NCBI GenBank assembly: GCA_902469555.1
Contig: CABRDB010000005.1
Span: forward strand, 1-11,505
Direction: 5' to 3'
DNA: 11,505 bases
Source of the DNA: an uncultured Collinsella sp.
GTDB taxonomy: Bacteria > Actinomycetota > Coriobacteriia > Coriobacteriales > Coriobacteriaceae
In this document: positions 5,635 through 11,505 of the stretch, in pieces
Numbering within the stretch: position 1 is the first letter of the stretch
Layout of the letters: every line of letters begins with the position of its first letter
Made by a program: the position numbers and the translations under genes
Notes under the pieces: model-generated
Databases searched by the model: none
What the model was told of the DNA's origin: nothing
Seen by the model: only the letters and a program-made list of their open reading frames with translations

Positions 5635-5646
5635 ATTCTAGTTATA
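5635..5646 (-). promoter_or_regulatory. Candidate -10 region of the ftsB-ppx unit
   Basis: On the minus strand TATAAC (5646-5641) and TAGAAT (5640-5635) stand next to each other, 38-44 bp before ATG 5597 and downstream of the eno terminator. No matching -35 is clear. Some promoter is expected here because the terminator at 5689-5720 isolates the unit from eno. Confidence 0.35.
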
Positions 5647-5688
5647 GCACGAGCGCGCGCACCGCCTTCGCCAGCCTTTGCTCGACAT

Positions 5689-5720
5689 AAAAAAGGCGCT
5701 GAGCCATACGGCCCAGCGCC
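5689..5720 (-). terminator. Rho-independent terminator of eno
   Basis: GGCGCTG (5695-5701) and CAGCGCC (5714-5720) form a 7-bp stem with an inner GCC/GGC pair set. On the minus strand it ends in six Ts (5694-5689). It lies 63 bp beyond the eno stop. Confidence 0.85.
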
Positions 5721-5783
5721 CAATGGCGGCCATCAGAAGTGGAGCGGAGCCGAGTCAACCCCGCCCCCGCGAGCACCGCCTGT

Positions 5784-7085
<1,302 letters not shown>

Positions 7086-7149
7086 TCACTTGGAAACGGG
7101 TTGAATGCTTGGCGACGCGGCTTGCACGCTGTAGAGGCGCGCAGGTTCA

Positions 7150-7194
7150 TAAGTTAGCCATGTCGCACTTTTTGCATTATGCCCTAAGTTAGCC
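7150..7194 (-). promoter_or_regulatory. eno promoter region with twin direct repeats
   Basis: On the minus strand CATAAT (7181-7176) is a good -10 about 100 bp before the eno start. It lies between two identical copies of GGCTAACTTA (7194-7185 and 7159-7150), 35 bp apart: one in the -35/-10 spacer, one just past the start site. This is the layout of a repressor site pair. No strong -35 is seen. The half site faintly recalls the first half of DtxR/IdeR boxes, without the second half. Confidence 0.45.
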
Positions 7195-7210
7195 GAGGGA
7201 TACACTTGAT

Positions 7211-7261
7211 TTTCGAAAAATTTAGCGGGAACGATGAAGCGTGTCAGCCCGTCGTTCCCGC
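7211..7261 (-). terminator. Terminator of the larC2-yfcE-mazG unit
   Basis: GCGGGAACGA (7225-7234) pairs perfectly with TCGTTCCCGC (7252-7261) around a 17-base loop. The minus-strand tail reads TAAATTTTTCG. It begins five bases past the mazG stop and separates mazG from the eno promoter. Confidence 0.75.
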
Positions 7262-7265
7262 AGTC

Positions 7266-8126
7266 TTACTCCTCCGCCTTTGCGGCATCCCACAGGTCGT
7301 TGAGGCCGTGGGTCGAAAGCTCGGCAAGATCCACGTGAGCATCGGCCGCCATCCGCTCCATCGCGGCCCAGCGGCGGCGGAACTTTGCCGTGCTGGCACG
7401 AAGGGCACTCTCGGCGTCAATGCCCTCTTTGCGTGCAACGTTGACCAGGGCAAAGAGCAGATCGCCAAACTCCATTTCGCGCTCGGGCGAGCCAGGGGCC
7501 TCGGCCTCAAACTCGGCACGCTCCTCGGCGACCTCGTCCCACACGTCCTGGACCGTCTCCCACTCAAAGCCCACGGCAGCCGCCTTGCGCGACACCTTCT
7601 GCGCCTGCATCAGCGCCGGTAGATGCGTGGGCACGCCGTCGAGCAGGCCCTCGGGCGCAGCCTCGCCTGCCGCCACGGCCTTGTCCTTGGCGGCTTTCTC
7701 GGCAAGCTTAACCTCGTCCCAAATCTTGAGTACCTCGTCGGAACTGTCGGCATCTACATCGCCAAACACGTGCGGATGACGGCGGATGAGCTTGGCGTCG
7801 ATATCGTGCGCCACGTCGGCCAGCGTAAACTCGCCGGCGTCAGCAGCAATCTGCGCATGCAGCACGACCTGCATGAGCACGTCACCCAGCTCCTCGCGCA
7901 GGTGAACCGCGTCGTCCGCCTCGATGCAGTCGAGCGCCTCGTAGGCCTCCTCGATCATGTTCTTGCCAATGCTGCGGTGCGTCTGCTCGCGGTCCCACGG
8001 GCAGCCGTCGGGCTGACGCAAGCGCCAGACGGTCTGCACCAGATGCTGCAGCTCGGCCGACGCGTCGACCAGCGTGGACAGATTGCGCGAGCCCTCGGCA
8101 TTTTGCTGAGCCATGTGCTGCGCCAT
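7266..8126 (-). CDS. mazG: Nucleoside triphosphate pyrophosphohydrolase MazG
   Basis: The 286-aa protein has two MazG domains, as in the full-length housekeeping enzyme. The first shows CPWDREQTHRSIGKNMIEEAYEAL with Mg-binding E59, E60 and E63, then E79 and D82 in REELGDVLMQVVLH. The second carries E201, E202 and E205 and E219-x-x-D222 (MEFGDLLFALVNVAR). MazG hydrolyses (d)NTPs to monophosphates and pyrophosphate, as a nucleotide-pool cleaner. An insertion rich in Ala and Lys (about 140-160) lies between the domains, common in actinobacterial forms. It starts two bases after the yfcE stop, with GGAGGAGGA inside the yfcE end as SD, so it is translationally linked to it. ATG 8126 is taken over an internal ATG four codons later for SD spacing. 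Confidence 0.95.
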   Translation of the reverse strand: MAQHMAQQNAEGSRNLSTLVDASAELQHLVQTVWRLRQPDGCPWDREQTHRSIGKNMIEEAYEALDCIEADDAVHLREELGDVLMQVVLHAQIAADAGEFTLADVAHDIDAKLIRRHPHVFGDVDADSSDEVLKIWDEVKLAEKAAKDKAVAAGEAAPEGLLDGVPTHLPALMQAQKVSRKAAAVGFEWETVQDVWDEVAEERAEFEAEAPGSPEREMEFGDLLFALVNVARKEGIDAESALRASTAKFRRRWAAMERMAADAHVDLAELSTHGLNDLWDAAKAEE

Positions 8127-8128
8127 GG

Positions 8129-8677
8129 CTATTCCTCCTCCAGGATCACGTGGCGGAACGCGCCGCCCTCGTAGATGCCGTAGCTGTGCGAGCCGTCCTT
8201 GGGGATGCTCACGCTACCGGGGTTGAAGAGCCACAGGCCCGGGTGCGCGGCGCTTTCCTCGTTGACCTTGATGTGCGTATGACCGTAGACGAGCGCGGAG
8301 CCCTCGGGCAACGCGGGCGCGTGGTCGACGCTGTTGTGCATGCCGGCGCCAAAGACATGGCCGTGCGTCAGGAACAGCTCGCGGCCGGTCTCGTCGAACA
8401 GCGTGGCGTAGTCGGCCATGACGGGGAAGTCGAGCACCATCTGGTCGACCTCGGCATCGCAGTTGCCGCGCACCGCGATGATGCGGTCGGCCAGGGCGTT
8501 GAGCAGCGGGATTACGCGCTTGGGGGCGTAATCGCGCGGCAAGTCGTTGCGCGGACCGTGGTAGAGCAGGTCGCCCAGCAGCACGATGCGGTCGGGCTGC
8601 TCGGATTCGATGTCGGCGACCAGGCGCTCGGCCCAGTATGCCGAGCCGTGGATGTCGGAGGCGATGAGGTATTTCAT
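8129..8677 (-). CDS. yfcE: YfcE-type metallophosphoesterase
   Basis: The 182-aa protein follows the YfcE/MJ0936 pattern: D8-x-H10 (ASDIHGS), D36 (LLGDLLYHGPRND), N72 (RGNCD), H104 (THGH), and H132-x-H134 (YGHTH), the full set of two-metal ligands, then FNPGSVSIPKD, the typical family ending. Such enzymes cleave phosphodiesters in vitro; the natural substrate is unknown. The SD AAAGGA sits seven bases before ATG 8677. The gene lies between larC2 (60 bp upstream) and mazG (2 bp downstream) in one co-directional group. Confidence 0.93.
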   Translation of the reverse strand: MKYLIASDIHGSAYWAERLVADIESEQPDRIVLLGDLLYHGPRNDLPRDYAPKRVIPLLNALADRIIAVRGNCDAEVDQMVLDFPVMADYATLFDETGRELFLTHGHVFGAGMHNSVDHAPALPEGSALVYGHTHIKVNEESAAHPGLWLFNPGSVSIPKDGSHSYGIYEGGAFRHVILEEE

Positions 8678-8737
8678 GGGGAGATCCTTTCGAATGGGGT
8701 TGATATGGCTGGGCGCAGGATGTCGCCACCAGCCGCG

Positions 8738-9223
8738 TTATTCAAATCGCAGTGCCACGGCTTGCGCCGCCTGCATCACGCGCTGGAGCGGCACGTTGTG
8801 CTCACGGGCAAGGCGGGCGCAGTCCTCGTACTCGGGTGCCGCACGCTCACTGCCGTCGGGCAGGGTGGCCACCTTGACGGACACCTCGCCCCATGGCGTC
8901 GTTACGCGCTCAAAGCGGCGTGGCAGGCAAACGCGCTCCATAACCTGGCGACGGATACCATTGGTCGTGGTTTCCAAAAAGATGATCATCTGCAGACGCT
9001 CGATATCCTCGTGAGCACAGATTACCTGTAGCTGCCAGCTGGGGCGGCCTTTCTTGCAATAGAGGGGCAGCCAATGCACCTCGCGCGCACCCGCCTCGCG
9101 CAGGCGGTCGGCAGCGTAGGCGAGCACCTCGGGCGACGCGTCGTCGATGTCGCATTCCAGCTTGACGATGGTTTCGGGTGCATCGGTCTCGCGGGACAGT
9201 GGGGATGTGCTATCGCATTGCAT
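8738..9223 (-). CDS. Stand-alone LarC C-terminal domain (nickel insertion protein)
   Basis: The 161-aa protein matches the C-terminal half of LarC (DUF111), which loads nickel into the pyridinium-bisthiocarboxylate mononucleotide cofactor of lactate racemase-type enzymes. Recognisable parts are the ECDIDDASPEVLAYAADRL start (family NIDDM-xxE), REVHWLPLYCKKGRPSW, FLETTTNGIRR, ERVCLPRRFERVTTPWGEV and APEYEDCARLAREHNVPL. The N-terminal half (LarC1) is not upstream; that DNA is non-coding. In Lactobacillus plantarum LarC is made from two frames by a ribosomal frameshift, but here no partner frame exists nearby. ATG 9223 is used since AAAGGA lies ten bases before it; an earlier ATG at 9262 has no SD. 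It begins the larC2-yfcE-mazG unit. It may be a decayed LarC or a protein with its own role. Confidence 0.8.
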   Translation of the reverse strand: MQCDSTSPLSRETDAPETIVKLECDIDDASPEVLAYAADRLREAGAREVHWLPLYCKKGRPSWQLQVICAHEDIERLQMIIFLETTTNGIRRQVMERVCLPRRFERVTTPWGEVSVKVATLPDGSERAAPEYEDCARLAREHNVPLQRVMQAAQAVALRFE

Positions 9224-9368
9224 ACGGTCCGGATCCTTTCCGCGCGGGCTCGTTTTGTTCATCCAAACGCTAGCACATCGCGGGCGGCGCAGGGGCGGCG
9301 TCATGGGATAGGTGCGACTTTTGCTGGGCGCAAGTGCTGGCGCGCTCCAACGCCGGCCCGCTCCATTC

Positions 9369-9433
9369 AAACGTGTACGTCAGCCTCCAAACATGTCATT
9401 TTTTGCAGCTTTTGGAGGCTGATGCACATGTTT
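9369..9433. repeat. Long imperfect palindrome in the divergent larC2/PHP intergenic region
   Basis: Arms 9369-9391 and 9411-9433 pair over 23 positions, 20 of them Watson-Crick, with two G-T pairs and one A-C. The inner 13 pairs, built on CAGCCTCCAAA, are perfect. The 19-base loop contains a six-T run. The 340-bp intergenic stretch 9224-9563 otherwise holds only the SD sites of the two divergent genes and no clear gene. The element is not related in sequence to the three-copy palindrome family. Confidence 0.75.
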
Positions 9434-9563
9434 TGAGAGCGCAAGCGAGGCCGCACCGCGCGCCGCGCAGCCTTTCCAATCGATTTCGACCCCCGGCGTG
9501 CCCGGCGTGTTGAGAGCTGCGCCATTACAATGGAGCGGATTCGCTTGACGCAAAGGAGCCGCC

Positions 9564-10475
9564 ATGTCTGCTTGCCCGCTGATCGATTGCCATACCCACA
9601 CCTCGTTCTCGGACGGTCATGCCTCGTTTGAGGACAACGTTCGCGCCGCTGCTGCGGCCAGCTGCCGCGTCATGGTCTCAACCGATCATCTCGCCCTGCC
9701 CGCCAGCATGGACGCCAACTGCGAAGTGCAGGTTACTGAGGGCGACCTGCCGGCGCATCGTCTGGCTTTTGAGGACGCCCGCAAGCTCGCCGCGCAGATC
9801 ACGCCGGAGCTCGAGCTTATCTATGGCTTTGAATGCGACTGGTACGAAGGTTGCGAGCCTTTGGTTGAGCGCTGGTCCGCGGGTGCCATAGTGCGCTTGG
9901 GCAGCGTGCATTGGATTGGCAACCCGGGCGATATCATGGCCGGTGCCGCGGGTACGGCGGGAACGGAAAACGTCGCTCGCCCCGATACGCCCGATTCCCT
10001 TTGCGGTTGGATCGACGACGACACCGACCTGCACGTTTGGGAAAACCTGGGCGTGCGCGGCGTGTGGGAGCGCTATGTCGACGACTGGTGCCACGCCTGC
10101 GAAAGCTCGCTCAGCTTTGATGTGATGGCTCACCCTGACCTGGTCATGCGCTTTTCGAAGGAAGGCTTTACGCCCGACTTTGACCCCGCACCGTTTTGGC
10201 AGCAGATGGCCGAATGCGCCCACGATACGGGCCGCCGCATTGAGGTCTCGACCGCCGCACCGCGCAAGGGCCTCGACGACTACTATCCCACGACCGGATT
10301 GCTGCATTGCTTTGCCCACGCCGAGGTGCCGATAACTTTTGGCTCGGACGCACACCGCGCCTGCGACATCTGCTGGAACATCCGTGAGGCCCAGGCACAC
10401 GCCTACGACTGCGGCTACCGAACCTTCGGCATCCCCCACCTCACCGGAGAATGGGAGTCCACGCCCCTCGCCTAA
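9564..10475 (+). CDS. PHP-domain histidinol-phosphatase (HisK/HisJ type)
   Basis: The 303-aa protein carries all PHP metal-site motifs: H10-x-H12 (DCHTHTSFSDGH), D41-H42 (STDHLAL), E90 (GFECDWYEG), H116 (GSVHWI), H190 (MAHPDL) and D262-x-H264 (GSDAHR). This is the trinuclear site of the HisK/HisJ family, which dephosphorylates histidinol phosphate in the penultimate part of histidine synthesis. GSVHW and the GFE strand are typical of histidinol phosphatases rather than of PHP polymerase domains. AAAGGAG (9552-9558) with a 5-base spacer fixes ATG 9564. It converges with hisE of the his operon, which supports the role; its family function as another PHP phosphatase cannot be fully excluded. Confidence 0.85.
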   Translation: MSACPLIDCHTHTSFSDGHASFEDNVRAAAAASCRVMVSTDHLALPASMDANCEVQVTEGDLPAHRLAFEDARKLAAQITPELELIYGFECDWYEGCEPLVERWSAGAIVRLGSVHWIGNPGDIMAGAAGTAGTENVARPDTPDSLCGWIDDDTDLHVWENLGVRGVWERYVDDWCHACESSLSFDVMAHPDLVMRFSKEGFTPDFDPAPFWQQMAECAHDTGRRIEVSTAAPRKGLDDYYPTTGLLHCFAHAEVPITFGSDAHRACDICWNIREAQAHAYDCGYRTFGIPHLTGEWESTPLA

Positions 10476-10487
10476 CCATCCCTTCAT

Positions 10488-10556
10488 AAGTTGCGGTGGA
10501 ATAGGGATTGTTTTGCCTGATGAAGCGCTTAAACAGTCCCTATTTCACCGCAACTT
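10488..10556 (+). repeat. Palindromic repeat family, copy 3
   Basis: Arms 10488-10513 and 10531-10556 pair over 26 positions; the only two non-Watson-Crick pairs are G-U and U-G when the plus strand is read as RNA. The 17-base loop contains AAGCGCTT. It starts 12 bp after the PHP gene stop and lies between that gene and the convergent hisE. It may act as a transcript end for either side, but no T-run follows. Confidence 0.9.
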
Positions 10557-10595
10557 CCATGACCCCGTTACACCAACAAAGACTGTCCCAAACGA

Positions 10596-10913
10596 CTAGT
10601 GGCGGCGGGCGTTGAGTTCGCCGGCAAGCTCGTCGAGGGTGATACCGTAGCGCTCAAGGGTTACGAGCAGGTGGTAGATCAGGTCGCCGGCCTCGTAGCG
10701 GATGTGATCGTGATCGTTATCCTTGCAGGCCATGATCACCTCGCTTGCCTCCTCGGCAAGCTTCTTGAGCAGCTCATCCTCGACGTCGGTCAGCAGGCGC
10801 GCGGTATAGCTCTCCTGCGGCGATGCATCACGACGACCGTGAATCACCTCGGCCAGACCTGTCAACGTCTCTCCGATATTTCCATCCTGAACGTTTGCGG
10901 TGCGCACACCCAT
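10596..10913 (-). CDS. hisE: Phosphoribosyl-ATP diphosphatase HisE
   Basis: The 105-aa protein is an all-alpha NTP-PPase of the HisE type that removes pyrophosphate from phosphoribosyl-ATP, step two of histidine synthesis. Family marks are SYTARLLTDVEDELLKKLAEEASEV (metal-binding E residues of the EExxE motif in KLAEEASEVI), KDNDHDHIRYEAGDLIYHLLV with the second E-x-x-D, and a C-terminal GITLDELAGELNARR. It is the last gene of the minus-strand his unit, 46 bp after hisI. The SD AAAGGA precedes ATG 10913 by nine bases. A stand-alone hisE next to a separate hisI is normal in Actinobacteria. Confidence 0.95.
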   Translation of the reverse strand: MGVRTANVQDGNIGETLTGLAEVIHGRRDASPQESYTARLLTDVEDELLKKLAEEASEVIMACKDNDHDHIRYEAGDLIYHLLVTLERYGITLDELAGELNARRH

Positions 10914-10959
10914 AGTTCAATCCTTTCTGATTGGCCAAGCGCCTGGTCGAGCGCCCGTC

Positions 10960-11289
10960 CTACGCGAGTTTCCTAAAGAAGCAGGTACGGTTGCCGGTAT
11001 GGCAGGCCGGACCCGGCGAGTCGACCTTGACCAGCAGCGTATCGCTATCGCAGTCGGCCCAGAGCTCCTTGACCTCCTGCATATTGCCGCTCGTCGCTCC
11101 CTTATTCCAGAGCTCCTGACGGCTACGACTCCAAAACCACGTGGTACCGGTCTTGAGCGTCAGCCCCACCGACTCCTCGTTCATCCAAGCAACCATAAGC
11201 ACCTCGCCGGTGTCATACTGCTGAACCACACAAGGAATCAGCCCGCGGGCGTCGTACGTAAGATCAGACGCTTCTATTACCTCAGTCAT
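10960..11289 (-). CDS. hisI: Phosphoribosyl-AMP cyclohydrolase HisI
   Basis: The 109-aa enzyme opens the purine ring of phosphoribosyl-AMP, step three of histidine synthesis. Zinc ligands C80, C96 and C103 ([16 protein letters not shown]) have the family spacing of 16 and 7, and D79, D81 and D83 form the Mg site. [11 protein letters not shown] and [23 protein letters not shown] are the conserved central blocks. Two ATGs are adjacent (11292 and 11289); GGGAG sits five bases before the second, which is chosen. The frame is open upstream to 11439, but that part shows no family similarity and overlaps the hairpin region. hisI follows hisF by about 150 bp. Confidence 0.95.
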   Translation of the reverse strand: MTEVIEASDLTYDARGLIPCVVQQYDTGEVLMVAWMNEESVGLTLKTGTTWFWSRSRQELWNKGATSGNMQEVKELWADCDSDTLLVKVDSPGPACHTGNRTCFFRKLA

Positions 11290-11334
11290 CATTTCTCCCA
11301 AGTAATTACCGTAAACCCCACAGGTCGGCGAGGG

Positions 11335-11429
11335 TTGTCCAGGTGCCCGAGATTCCGAGCGACAAGCCCGACGACGCGTACTTAAGTACGCGAGGAGGGT
11401 TGGAGCCGGAAGGTCGGGTGCCTGGGCAA
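11335..11429 (-). promoter_or_regulatory. 95-base multi-stem hairpin between hisF and hisI
   Basis: Bases 11335-11350 pair with 11414-11429 (16 positions, three of them G-T). Inside, TTCCG (11353-11357) can pair with CGGAA (11407-11411), and CAAGCCC with GGGTTG. The top is a perfect 18-bp palindrome, CGCGTACTTAAGTACGCG (11375-11392). It fills most of the hisF-hisI gap and would form in the his mRNA. There is no T-run and no evident His-rich leader peptide, so its role (mRNA processing, stability, repeat element) is open. Confidence 0.6.
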
Positions 11430-11438
11430 GCCGCAGCA

Positions 11439-11505
11439 TTAGAAGTCCAACCTCACAGGAATACCCTGCGACGCCATATACTCCTTCACCTGGCGAATGC
11501 TGAAG
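11439..11505 (-). CDS. hisF: HisF, imidazole glycerol phosphate synthase cyclase subunit (C-terminal end)
   Basis: The last 21 codons of a minus-strand gene read [20 protein letters not shown] plus F and then TAA at 11441-11439. This is the closing helix of HisF (family ...VKxYLAEQGIPVRL). HisF makes imidazole glycerol phosphate and AICAR from PRFAR with HisH. The rest lies outside the window. Position directly before hisI and hisE fits a his operon. Confidence 0.85.
   Translation of the reverse strand, partial: FSIRQVKEYMASQGIPVRLDF

Noticed and set aside
7150..7168. DtxR/IdeR iron box at the eno promoter
   Set aside because: Only the first half matches the known 19-bp palindrome; the second half is unrelated.
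8150..9031. 293-codon plus-strand frame opposite yfcE and larC2
   Set aside because: Shadow of two genes with clear catalytic or family motifs on the other strand.
9224..9370. Longer start or lost LarC1 half upstream of the LarC2 gene
   Set aside because: Translation in all minus frames gives no LarC1-like sequence, and the upstream ATGs lack SD sites.
11290..11439. N-terminal extension of HisI to an ATG at 11439
   Set aside because: The added 50 residues have no HisI similarity, overlap the hairpin, and the ATG overlaps the hisF stop; a good SD lies before 11289.

Overview
The window looks like chromosome of a GC-rich Coriobacteriia member, most likely Collinsella or a close relative. This rests on the actinobacterial gene order mazG - eno - septum formation initiator (ftsB/divIC-like) - ppx/gppA, a PTS component, a separate hisI and hisE pair, and strong SD sites on nearly every gene. 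The genus is inferred from protein character and codon bias; no database was searched.

Layout. Positions 1-312 hold the start of an IS200/IS605-type tnpA (minus strand, cut by the window edge) and its hairpin-rich leader. A strong bidirectional terminator (313-346) follows. Next come a minus-strand pair, a galactitol-type PTS IIB and a VOC protein (369-1042), and a divergent gene for a membrane-anchored helical/TPR-like protein of unknown function (1206-1829). A tRNA-Leu(UAA) (1861-1945) has its 3' end plus terminator duplicated 196 bp downstream. Positions 2013-2385 are non-coding and full of repeats. An accessory AAA/DUF4143 ATPase gene (2386-3687) sits between two copies of a palindromic repeat.

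From 9223 down to 3806 everything is on the minus strand: a stand-alone LarC C-terminal domain, YfcE-like phosphodiesterase, MazG, terminator, enolase, terminator, septum formation initiator, Ppx/GppA phosphatase. This is a housekeeping block: larC2-yfcE-mazG probably form one unit, eno another, and ftsB-ppx a third. A PHP-type histidinol-phosphatase gene (9564-10475, plus strand) converges on the tail of a minus-strand histidine operon (hisF end, hisI, hisE; 10596-11505), so histidine biosynthesis genes meet tail to tail.

No defence system, prophage or CRISPR array is visible. The most interesting material is non-coding: a three-copy family of long palindromes sharing arms (2208-2280, 3736-3802, 10488-10556), always downstream of plus-strand genes and with wobble pairs that favour plus-strand RNA; the duplicated tRNA 3' end; a 95-base multi-stem hairpin between hisF and hisI; and operator-like direct repeats upstream of the ATPase and of eno. 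The stand-alone LarC C-terminal domain and the IIB/VOC pair without IIA/IIC are the notable protein-level oddities.
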